Shown in pieces: positions 30,809 through 39,653 of a stretch of 64,000 nt of DNA. The stretch is taken from assembly GCA_029204225.1 (NCBI GenBank), contig CM055095.1, forward strand, positions 59,846,414-59,910,413, read 5' to 3'. Below the pieces are notes generated by a model. That model had not been told where the DNA came from. It saw nothing but the letters and a program-made list of their open reading frames with translations, and made no database searches. Made by a program: the position numbers and the translations under genes. Each line of letters begins with the position of its first letter. Position 1 is the first letter of the stretch. Source of the stretch: Diphasiastrum complanatum. Its lineage: Eukaryota > Streptophyta > Lycopodiopsida > Lycopodiales > Lycopodiaceae.

Positions 30809-32980
30809 TTGTACATTTTGTCAATATTGTTTGTTGGTTACTTGAATGGCCAAAGTGCCACTTGTACATACACACCTAAAGTAGGTTACCATGAGTCAAG
30901 AGGAGTGGATGTTCATAGTTTTTCACATGAGTCTAATGGTGGTGCCAAGTACTATGTAATCTTCATTGATGACTATTCTAGATTTTGTTGGATGTACCTC
31001 TTGTCTAGCAAATCAATGGTGTTTGATTCTTTTGTAAAGTTCAAGACTTTGGTAGAAAATCAACTTAGTACCAAGATTAAGGTATTAAGGAGTGATAATG
31101 GAGGTGAATATGTCTCCAATAAGTTGATTGACTTTTGTATTTCTAATGGCATAAAGAGGGAGTTGTCATGTCCATACACGCCTCAACAAAATGGAGTGAG
31201 TGAGAGAAGAAATAGATCTCTTTGTGAGTGTGCTAAGGCCTTAAGGCTAGATGCTTCTCTATCCAAACCATTTTGTGGTGAAGCAATAACTTGTGCTAAC
31301 TATTTGTGCAATAGATTGCCAAACCAAGCCATTGGAGGAATCACACCATTTGAAGCTCTATTTGGAGAGAAGCCCAATCTCAAAGATCTCAAAGTTTTTG
31401 GATCCACTTGCTATGTACACCAATCCTTGGATAAGAGAAGGAAGGATGATGCAACATCCATCAAAGGCATCTTTGTGGGATATGGTGAGAATAGCAAAGG
31501 TTATAAAGTCTTCAATCCCATCACTAGCAAGGTGATAGTGAGTAGGGATGTTATTTTTTATGAAGGACATGCTTGTGATTTGGATGATAATGCTACTAAT
31601 CATCTTGATGCCAAGGATCATGCTAGGATGGAGGAGGAGCTTCCAAGTGAAGAAGAACTTGAGGATCCACCTCAAGATGCAAGAACTCCAAGAACTCCAA
31701 GAACTCCAAGAAGATCTACAAGGGCAAGATCCGAGCCATTGAGGCTCACCTATGATGGTCTAGGTGATCAAAGGGAAGGCTCATCATCTTTCACATCTTA
31801 CACCTTTCTTACTTCAATGTTAGATGAGCCAACATGCTATGAAGATGCTTGTAAGTCTAAAAGTTGGATGGATGCTATGCAAGTAGAGTATGATGCTCTT
31901 ATTGAGAATCATACTTGGGATCTTGTGGATCTTCCTCAAGGGAAGAAACTTCTTGATTGCAAGTGGGTGTTTAGATTGAAGTATAATCAAGATGGATCAA
32001 TAAGCAAGCATAAAGATAGGCTTGTTGCCAAAGGTTTTTTACAAACCAAAGGCATTGACTATGATGAGACTTTTGCTCCTGTGACTAAGCTTGTTACTAT
32101 CAGGTTGATCATTAGTCTTGCTACAACCTTCAATTGGGAGCTATTCCAACTTGACTTCACAAATGCATTCCTCAATGGTTATTTGGAGGAAGAGATCTAC
32201 ATGAGGCAACCTGAGGGCTTCATCAAGGCAAAGCATGAAGGAAAGGTGTGTTTTTTGAGGAAGAGCCTTTATGGGCTCAAGCAAGCACCTAGAGCATGGT
32301 ACTCTAGGCTAAACTCTTTTCTCATTTCCATCAATTTTGTAATGAGTGCCTATGATCCATCATTGTATATAAGTTTTCATGATGGCATGATCATTATTCT
32401 TGTTTTGTATGTAGATGACATTATCTTGAGTGGTAATGATCTAGATGGAATTAGAGATGTAAAAATTGCTTTCGCAAAAGAGTTTAAGATGTTAGATCTC
32501 GGCCTATTGAGCTTCATTCTTGGAATAGAGGTTATTAGAGGATGTGATTTTAGCTTCATTTGTCAATCTAAATATGCTACATCCATCGTAGATAGATTTG
32601 GAATGAAAAATTGTAAAGGCATTGAGACACCAATGGAGCAACATGTAAAAGCATCTATAAGTTGTGATGAAGCATCCTTTGAGGACATCACATTATATAG
32701 AAGGCTTATTGGCTCCTTGATCTATTTAACTATAACTAGACCTGATCTTAGTTATAGTGTTGGAAAGTTAAGCCAATTCATGCAAAGTCCTCTAGTTTCA
32801 CATTGGAAGATGGCCAAAAGAGTTCTTAGATACATTTCATTCACTAAGAATTTTGGTATTTTGTATAGAGGAACTAATCTTGGCTTAAGAGCCTATAGTG
32901 ACTCGGATTTTGCAGGTGACAAAGTGGATAGAAGATCAACAAGTGCCTTTGCCACCTTTCTATGTGATGGAGTAGTATGA
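30809..32980 (+). CDS. Element C integrase core - reverse transcriptase, chimeric start
   Basis: Open frame of 723 residues. The first ~32 residues are translated 3' untranslated and polypurine-tract DNA (TYTPKVGYHESRG). They are fused in frame to integrase at VDVHSFSH. Integrase acidic residues are present (VDVHSF, LRSDNGGEYVS, NGVSERRNRS), but the zinc finger is gone. Reverse transcriptase follows in the same frame with ETFAPVTKLVTIRLI, TNAFLNGYLEEEIYM, YGLKQAPRAWY and LYVDDIILSG. It ends at the TGA (32978-32980) shared with element B. Most of pol is open, yet no gag or normal start exists, so it cannot be autonomous. Confidence 0.88.
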   Translation: MYILSILFVGYLNGQSATCTYTPKVGYHESRGVDVHSFSHESNGGAKYYVIFIDDYSRFCWMYLLSSKSMVFDSFVKFKTLVENQLSTKIKVLRSDNGGEYVSNKLIDFCISNGIKRELSCPYTPQQNGVSERRNRSLCECAKALRLDASLSKPFCGEAITCANYLCNRLPNQAIGGITPFEALFGEKPNLKDLKVFGSTCYVHQSLDKRRKDDATSIKGIFVGYGENSKGYKVFNPITSKVIVSRDVIFYEGHACDLDDNATNHLDAKDHARMEEELPSEEELEDPPQDARTPRTPRTPRRSTRARSEPLRLTYDGLGDQREGSSSFTSYTFLTSMLDEPTCYEDACKSKSWMDAMQVEYDALIENHTWDLVDLPQGKKLLDCKWVFRLKYNQDGSISKHKDRLVAKGFLQTKGIDYDETFAPVTKLVTIRLIISLATTFNWELFQLDFTNAFLNGYLEEEIYMRQPEGFIKAKHEGKVCFLRKSLYGLKQAPRAWYSRLNSFLISINFVMSAYDPSLYISFHDGMIIILVLYVDDIILSGNDLDGIRDVKIAFAKEFKMLDLGLLSFILGIEVIRGCDFSFICQSKYATSIVDRFGMKNCKGIETPMEQHVKASISCDEASFEDITLYRRLIGSLIYLTITRPDLSYSVGKLSQFMQSPLVSHWKMAKRVLRYISFTKNFGILYRGTNLGLRAYSDSDFAGDKVDRRSTSAFATFLCDGVV

Positions 32981-33424
32981 TGGCTTTCCAAAAAGCAAGA
33001 TACCATCTCCCTATCTTCCACAGAATCCGAATACAAGGCCTTGACATCAACATGCATGGAGGTCTTGTGGCTCAAAAGGCTATTGGTGGAGCTTCATGTC
33101 ATGGAGGAGGAGATCCCTATCATCTATTGTGACAACCAATCAGCCCAATCACTTGCAACTAATCCTACATTCCATGCAAGGAGCAAACGCATCGAAATTG
33201 CTCATCATTTCGTGAGGGAAAAAGTGCAAGCTAAAGAGATCAAGCTCCAACACATGCCATCATCAAGTTGCTTGGCTGATTTATTTACTAAACCTTTACC
33301 TAAAGATTCATTTGTCAAGCTTAGATCTTCAATTGGAGTTATTGATAAAAGCATTGTGATCTCCAAGGCTAGATTTGAGGAGGAGTGTGAAAAATTGCCT
33401 ACATTGGCAAATCTAGCCATGTAG
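32981..33424 (+). pseudogene. Element C RNase H
   Basis: Continues in the frame of the preceding domain after the TGA: WLSKKQDTISLSSTESEYKA, IIYCDNQSAQSLATNP and CLADLFTKPLPKDSF, ending at TAG. It is the same protein as in element B; I saw no difference between the two. Confidence 0.85.
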
Positions 33425-33525
33425 AATATTGTACATTTTGTCAATATTGTTTATTGGTTACTTGAATGGCCAAAGTGCCACTTGTACATACACACCTAAA
33501 GTAGGTTACCACGAGTCAAGAGGAG

Positions 33526-34076
33526 TGGTTGTGTCTATTTGGTAGTGATTCCTACTTTGTAGGATCTAGACCATGATTTATGATAAGATTTGTACCTACC
33601 ATGCACCTACCAAGCATGACTCTTGGATCTAGGCTAGGGTTTTCACATTAGGGCAAGAAAGTGGAGTCTACTTCCTTATTACATGCTGGATTTTCACCTA
33701 ACCTTGCAAAGGAAGTGTGTTTTACTATGTATTCCCATTCTCCATAGTGAGAAGATAGAAACTTTTTGGAGCCTCAAGGAGAAACTCGAGTTTCCTCTCA
33801 TTGTATGGTGATTAATCTATTTTTCCAATGAAACCCAGCTTTGGCACTTTGTAAACACTGTCTACAGGCCATACTACAACCTTATTTCCACACGTGTGGA
33901 GTTGGATTATACTAATTGATCAATGCTTTGATTGTCTCTACTTGTTTCCTATCAAGCTGTTAAACTAGATCTTGTTTTCTGATGACTAGTTTCTGATAGA
34001 TTGTTTAACAAGCATACAATCACCTTGTGGATCATTCAAAGATCCATTTATGGTCCTTAGTACTGTACTTTTCACA
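33526..34076 (+). repeat. 3' LTR of element C (551 bp)
   Basis: Same length and ends as the B LTR (15764-16314). It carries the perfect 14-bp palindrome TCCACACGTGTGGA at 33887-33900, where B has one C-to-T change. Confidence 0.87.
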
Positions 34077-34860
34077 TCTGGATCTTGCCCTCTCCAAAGG
34101 AAGGAACTCTTAGAAAATTGGATCTCTCTCTACACATTTGTCATAGACACCTTAATGACTCTTTTCAAACCTTACAATCACTCAAACAAATTGCGTAGGG
34201 TTGAACGATGTGACTCGGATCTCAATCTCTTTTCTAGAATTCTCAATTGAAGCCAATCTATGTCAAATTCTACAAATGATTTACATAGATGCTCTATATG
34301 CACTAGAAACTCTCAAAGGTTTCACTTGGAGGACAGATTCAAAGATGTTTTCTAGCAAATTGATGCTTCTAAACTTGACCCTATTACTCTTGAACAAATC
34401 TAGAGTGATGGTACAATGGATTTCAACCTCTCACCTTGCATATCGCTCCTTAATCTATGATTTTTAGCAAAATCTCTCTTAACTTCAACATACACTCAGA
34501 AAAACAGAGAAGATCAATTAATGCACCTATTTCAAACTTCATTGGCTGATCTAATCCAAGAATTAATCAAGGGATTAGATTTATTATAGAAAATGCTTGA
34601 TTTTAGACCAAAAATCACTCAAATTGGGTTTGTGAGTCAAATTCTACAATTTTTTGAATTTTCTCAGCCAAAATCGGAGCTGTATGGACTCACATGTGTG
34701 AAAAGGGTTCCTACAGCCCACAACAAGATCTGGTCCAAAAATTTTGAGGATAGCTATCAAATCTAACTCGATACACAAAATTTGACTAGTTTCCAAAAAA
34801 CTGCTAATATTGGCTTTGATTTGGATTAACCCTATCAATTTCAACAAAACTCTTGTACTA
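34077..34860 (-). other. Element D, 5' leader
   Basis: AT-rich leader between element C and the D primer site. It contains CTCACATGTGTGAA at ~34690. No coding signature. Confidence 0.55.
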
Positions 34861-34873
34861 GGCTCTGATACCA
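34861..34873 (-). other. Primer-binding site of element D
   Basis: The minus strand reads TGGTATCAGAGCC directly after the LTR. This is the canonical initiator-Met-type site. Confidence 0.9.
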
Positions 34874-35789
34874 TGTGCAAAAAGTACAAAAAGGACCAAG
34901 AGTGGATCCTAATCTGATCCTCAAGAGGGATTGGTTGTCAGATTACTTGATCTATCAATCTACTTGAGATTAAGATCAATCTAGATCAATCTAGATCAAT
35001 TATAGACACAAAATCCTAACAAGAACAATCATTAATTGAAGGTAGGTGTACTTTCTGGTTTCCCACGTGTGAAACCCCGTTTGAGTATGGACTCCAACCT
35101 GAAAATCAAGTACACATTGATAGAACCTCACAACAATCAAAACAAATGTAGACAAATGGAGAGAATCACTCAAAATTGCTTCCAAAACCAAGATTGGTGT
35201 CTCACAATGATTATGGCCAAATGTGGCTCTATATATACAATAAGTGGGAGCTCGTGGTATTGATCATCCCCCTGATCCCACATGTGTGAAGGTGCTTTGT
35301 CATATGATGATTCATCATGCAAAACTTACACTTGGACAAAACCTTCTATTTTGAGCATTTTTGGTCCATTTTCCTTCTATATGGAGATCTACTTGGAAAT
35401 CTGCCCAAAATGCGGACACGTAACCGAATAGAACGAGGACCAGGACGCCCAACCCAAGTAGCATAAGCAAGTTGTGAAGTCAAAATTCGCCTCCTTCAGC
35501 TTATTCCACACATGTGAGCTGTCCTCTACACATGTGATAGTCACTGACACCCAACCAAAGGATGTGGCTCATGCAATCAATAGATTGATGCCATGTGTCA
35601 TATGTCTAGAAAACTAGTTTTTGGCCTTTTTAGCCACTAGAACTTGAATTAAATCATATGTACAACCTATATGATTATAGTACATGACAAGTACACTATT
35701 TTCACACGTGGGAACAGGCTCCACACATGTGTGTTTATCTATATACAAGATTTTTGGCCTCTACCAAGCTTATTTTTGCATTTTTCACA
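34874..35789 (-). repeat. 5' LTR of element D (916 bp) with a foreign 75-bp insert
   Basis: TGTGCAAAAAG...TTTTTCACA. It matches the left LTR except for about 75 bp at ~35402-35475, absent from the left copy, which are visibly GC-richer (GCGGACACGTAACCG, GGACCAGGACGCCC) than the surroundings. It has TATA-like CTATATATAC near 35230. Confidence 0.88.
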
Positions 35790-36144
35790 AGAGTGACCCT
35801 CCCAAAAGTCTTAGAGCAACTTCTAAGAAGTTATGAACTAAGACTTCAACCTATGGTAAGACAGTCATGTTGTTACAAGTCATGAGCTAGCTTGGAAGCT
35901 CAAGTCAACGCCTTGACACCTCATGGGACCCATGTCCAAAAAACTAAGTTTATTCTACTAGCCTAGATAGTTTTCGGAAGTCATGTTGACTGATTATCAT
36001 GTTAGGCTTGCCAAGCTTAATCAACAAAAAAAAAATCAAGTACACAAAAGCATACTTTACTAGACATCATTATATTCCAAGAAAGACGGGGGGGGGGGAT
36101 AATCACAACCAAACCATAGGAGGATCACGTCGACGACAACTACC
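35790..36144. other. Intergenic DNA with an 11-nt G run
   Basis: No gene recognised. An uninterrupted G11 lies at ~36088-36098. Confidence 0.5.
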
Positions 36145-36630
36145 AGATCTTAGCTCCCTCTACTAGCACAAGTCAACCACTATGCCCAACATGTGTTGGT
36201 GGTCCCAAGATCAATCAGTCCATGTATGAATGAGTCATCTTCCAAATTTAATAAAGTTGATTCTTGGGGAATGATTATCATTTCAATCTCGCCTCCAACA
36301 CTAGCCCAAGTGGAAGGACCCTTACTTCAACCTTTTTAAATCATCAACACCTAAGGGCCCACACAACTAGTGCTTAGCCTATCCCTATGCCAATTGGGTG
36401 GTTTCGTGAAGACTACGCCTTTGAGATTTTCAGGAAGGACTTGTCTTTGCCTTTGTTACCTTTTGGGATGGATTTCAAGTTCAGAGTTGATTGGCATTTC
36501 TATTTTCCTATGTTATGAATGATTCAACTAGCTACCTTTTCTAAGTTGGCTTTGATGTGAACTCATGTTTGGATGAATGTTAGACTTAAGTGCATATTCA
36601 AAAAACCACTCAAATCCCATCACCTTCTGG
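36145..36630 (-). repeat. Gypsy gag-protease linker, inverted copy of 25230-25715
   Basis: Reverse complement, somewhat diverged, of the G1 linker (for example TTAGCTCCCTCTACTAGCAC, TGCTTAGCCTAT and ATCCCATCACCTTCTGG). It lies just outside the right edge of element D, while its partner lies outside the left edge. Confidence 0.65.
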
Positions 36631-36639
36631 TTCACTATA

Positions 36640-37470
36640 GCTCAACACCAACGGTAGAGATCGAAGGTCAGATGATGTCCTGTACGTGTCCACGTTGTAG
36701 CAGGACTTGCTTTCAATTGCAAGGATAGCAAACGTCGGAATGCGCATAACATTTTCAAATGAAACGTGCAACATTATTGATGCCAGCACCAGTACTCTGG
36801 TCACACAAGGTAGTAAATGACGAGGCAACTTGTATCACTTGAGGAACTGCCTACCAACAGATGAAGCACACCAAGCCCATGAATCCACAGATGTTCTATG
36901 GGGAGACTATGCCACATGAACCTAATGGCCTTGGACAATGCAAGCCAGCATGGAGTGATCACAGGAGTAAGCATTAGGAGTGCAACCAACTCAATGTGTT
37001 GTTATGGGTGCATAAAGGGGAAGATGTCACATGTTCCCTTCACTAGGGATTTTTTCAGAGCAATAAAGCTTTTGGAGTTAGTACACTCGAACATCTACGG
37101 ACCTTTTGATGGGATTTCTGCAGGAGACTCGAAGTACTATATCACCTTCATCGATGACTATATCAAGTTTGCAACAGTCTACTTCATACATGACAAGTCG
37201 GAAGCACTTGACAAGTTTATAGAATACGTGAACTGGGCAGAGAAGTGGATAGGAAGCAAAGTCAAATAGATCAGAACTGATCGTGGTGGAGAGTACATTT
37301 CCAATCACTTTGCTAACTTTTGCAGCAGCCATGGCATCCTTCATAGAAGGACCACATCCTACACACCGCAGTACAATGGTATTGTTGAAAGAAAGAATAG
37401 GACCCTCATGGAACCGCAAGGTGTATGATGGCCTATTTAAAAGCACCAAGAGTGCTATGGGTTGAAGTAG
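36640..37470 (+). pseudogene. Copia element H, pre-integrase and integrase
   Basis: Plus-strand frames starting with a region very like 1-270 of this window (NIIDASTSTLVTQG, LCHMNLMALDNASQHGVITG). Then come CYGCIKGKMSHVPF, integrase KYYITFIDDYIKFATVYFIH and, after a stop at 37267-37269, RTDRGGEYISNHFANFC and GIVERKNRTLME. The first catalytic aspartate is replaced: LVHSNIYGP where the family has HSD. So two of three catalytic residues remain and the frame is broken. Confidence 0.82.
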
Positions 37471-37559
37471 TAGCTGCAGCCACCTACATCCAGAACATGA
37501 TCAACAACCACACGAGCTATGGTGGGATAGTAAACCCAATCTGACACATGTATGGATCT

Positions 37560-37750
37560 TTGCATAGTGGATGAGAAAACCACCTTCTTACACGATGAGT
37601 TGGATGAAGAGGTCTACATGGACCAACCTCCCAGCTTCATAAGCACATTCCTTGCTACCTACGTCTTCCGAATGTTCACAAAAGCATCTACAGTTTGAAA
37701 CGATCCATCCGACAGTGGTATAAGAAAAAGGATCATGCCTTTAGATCCTT
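37560..37750 (+). pseudogene. Copia element H, reverse transcriptase remnant
   Basis: A short phrase KTTFLHDELDEEVYMDQPPS resembles the palm region TAFLNG.L.EEIYM.QP. The rest of the domain, including YVDD, has been deleted; the RNase H end follows at 37798. Confidence 0.7.
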
Positions 37751-37797
37751 GGTTTTCCAACCACTCAATGGCCAATTACAATGTTTAAGTAAACGTA

Positions 37798-38019
37798 GTG
37801 GGTGAAACCACCAATGAGCCTCTGATCCTGCAAATGGACAATACATCTGCCATACACTTAATGAAGGATCCCGTGTTTCATTCAAGAACAAAGTACATCG
37901 CAATCAAATACCATTTCATAAGAGACCTAGTTGAGAGGAACGAACTGAAAACTGTTTTCATTCGAACCAAGCAGATGGTGGCCGACATCTTCACCAAGCC
38001 TCTAGACAAGCATGTTTAA
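37798..38019 (+). pseudogene. Copia element H, RNase H tail
   Basis: LQMDNTSAIHLMKDPVFHSR, then TKYIAIKYHFIRDLVERNEL and ADIFTKPLDKHV, the copia RNase H C-terminus, open to its stop. A purine run TTTGAGAGGGAG follows at ~38060-38071. Confidence 0.82.
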
Positions 38020-38072
38020 AAAGTAGAGAACGAGTTTGGGAATCATAAAGCTACCACGCTTTGAGAGGGAGC

Positions 38073-38589
38073 TGAAGAAACTTCATGTTTCTACCCACAA
38101 AGCTTTAATAGCTTTTGATTTCATGCTTGCAGAAATACACGTAAAGGACCAGTAGGTCTTTACCTCTGCAGAGTTACATGACAATTGCCCACAGGCAGAA
38201 ACCACCCTAGACCGCAACTGCAACCGCAACCCTTACGGTTTCAACGAGGATCTGCATGTTCAACCATAAGGACTTGGATACAAAGTTCAAGGAAGCCACC
38301 GCACGAAGCCGCATGGTCAACCCCGATAGTCACCAGTGAGGACCAATGAAGCCAAGCAGATCGCAAGGCTACGAAAACCCAAAGCACGACGTCCGAAGTC
38401 CGAAGGCCAAAGTCCGAAGGCCCAAGGCCAAATTTTGAAGGGCGAAGTCCTGAAGGCAAATCACTACCACCGCAACAATGAAGCCTGCGACTACACACAA
38501 AATCCCCAAAGGACGAAAGCCGAAAAACCTAAAGGCTGAATCCCAAAGTTCCCCACGAATGAAGACCGACAAAGGGTCAACGCAAGGAA
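38073..38589 (+). repeat. Copia element H, 3' LTR left part (split by element E)
   Basis: Begins TGAAGAAACTTC just after the purine run. It contains a cluster of CCGAAG/TCCGAAGGC repeats (38390-38465), relatives of which occur at 57615-57645. It is interrupted by element E at 38589 with AGGAA duplicated, and continues at 45023. The reading frames at 38241-38699 are not real genes. Confidence 0.65.
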
Positions 38590-39244
38590 TGTTAAAAATA
38601 CAGATCCTAAGTGGATCTAAACTCCAAGATCATTGGCTTGAATGCTTGCACTCCAAACTACATAAGCTAGGAATTGGCAACACATTCTATGCTACCTAGA
38701 ATGCAAAGAACTTGATCAAAAAACATTTATCACAAATGGAAACTTCCATAAACATCAAGTGCGGCCCAAAATAGCATTATACAGTCCATAATACATCAGC
38801 CTATCACTTTTGGAAAGCACCTAAGATCATACACAATAGCTTGAAGACAATACACACAACAATGCTCTCAATGGAGGAAGAAACAATGACAATGATCTAT
38901 TGATCTCAATGAAGCATACAAAAGGTTTCTCCAACCTGTTCTCCACGACTTCCCTACTATTTATGGATGAGGAAGATGACTCTCTCTCCTCTCTCTAGAA
39001 GGTACTTGACCCTAGATATTCCCTATATAGGAAAAATAGCTAAAAATGGCTTATATGACCAAAATACATCAAAATGGTCTCATTTTGAAGGGTATGAAGT
39101 TTGACACTTCATCATACTGAAAAAATACAGTAAATAAAAACATTGTGGCCTGGTTCACACGTGTGAAACTCCAGAACCAAAACTATTTACAATTTTAGCC
39201 AATTTAGGCCTCAAACTAGCTAGGAAATGTTGACAATTTTCACA
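38590..39244 (-). repeat. 3' LTR of element E (655 bp)
   Basis: TGTTAAAAATAC...AATTTTCACA. It carries the perfect palindrome TTCACACGTGTGAA (39154-39167) and a TATA-like CCCTATATAGG at ~39021-39031. Confidence 0.96.
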
Positions 39245-39653
39245 CTCCCTCTTCAACATTGGATGCTAGTTTCAACATAGTCTTTGAGCACATTCCAAGA
39301 TTAGATCTATGCATTAAATATAGGTCCTTTCCCAATGGTTTGGTGAAGATATCAGCCACACACTCCTTTGAAGAGACATGTTGAAGCTCCACCTCTTTGG
39401 CAATGACTTGATCTCTCACAAAATGGTGAGCAATCTCAATGTGCTTGCTCCTTGCATGAAAAACAGGATTGCTTGCCAAGCTTTGGGCTGAAAGGTTATC
39501 ACAAAGTATGATTGGAGTCTTCTCTGGTTCCAGCAGTGAAGATCCAATAACATCCTCTTGATCCAAAGAATCTCCTTGGTGCATGTTGTTAATGCCTTGT
39601 ACTCGGCTTCGGTGGAAGATAGAGAGATAGTTGGTTGCTTCTTTGATAGCCAT
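39240..39653 (-). CDS. Element E RNase H C-terminal frame
   Basis: Open frame with IILCDNLSAQSLASNPVFHA, SKHIEIAHHFVRDQVIAKEV and CVADIFTKPLGKDLY, ending at the polypurine tract. Useful coding begins at about 39540, where a single-base frameshift separates it from the upstream pol frame (SSTEAEYKALTT...LLDLHC | LEPEKTPIILCDN). Without that shift it would be one protein with reverse transcriptase. Confidence 0.88.
   Translation of the reverse strand: MAIKEATNYLSIFHRSRVQGINNMHQGDSLDQEDVIGSSLLEPEKTPIILCDNLSAQSLASNPVFHARSKHIEIAHHFVRDQVIAKEVELQHVSSKECVADIFTKPLGKDLYLMHRSNLGMCSKTMLKLASNVEEGV
39245..39262 (-). other. Polypurine tract of element E
   Basis: The minus strand reads GTTGAAGAGGGAG right before the LTR start TGTGAAAATT. 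It overlaps the end of the RNase H frame. Confidence 0.85.

Larger units (their letters stand above)
30771..34076 (+). mobile_element. Ty1/copia element C, near-identical to B, 5' half replaced
   Basis: Plus-strand element nested in D. It begins with a copy of the B/C 3' untranslated region and polypurine tract (30771-30907) and jumps directly into integrase at 30908. It then continues through reverse transcriptase, RNase H, the same 3' untranslated region again, and the LTR (33526-34076). Gag, protease and the integrase zinc finger are absent. Long stretches match B with almost no differences by eye, so B and C separated recently. Confidence 0.88.
27209..35789 (-). mobile_element. Ty1/copia element D, decayed, hosting nested element C
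   Basis: Minus-strand element bounded by LTRs at 27209-27887 (truncated) and 34874-35789. A primer site like the initiator-Met type lies at 34861-34873 and a purine tract TTGAGGAG is next to the left LTR. Its coding region is decayed and consists of gag-like and reverse-transcriptase-like pieces at 28.0-29.97 kb. Plus-strand element C occupies 30771-34076. No matching target duplication is visible because the left LTR has lost its outer ~160 bp. Confidence 0.8.

Noticed and set aside
35402-35475. Plastid-derived insert in the D LTR
   Set aside because: The higher GC content and possible open frame suggested organelle DNA, but I could not match it to any plastid gene from memory, so the origin is left open.
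36088-36098. G11 run considered as a second homopolymer polypurine tract like that of F
   Set aside because: It is not followed by an LTR-like TG start and no element end is recognised there.
38241-38699. Overlapping frames on both strands rich in Lys/Pro or Gly/Leu
   Set aside because: They cross the H LTR repeat cluster and the boundary of E, so cannot be one gene.
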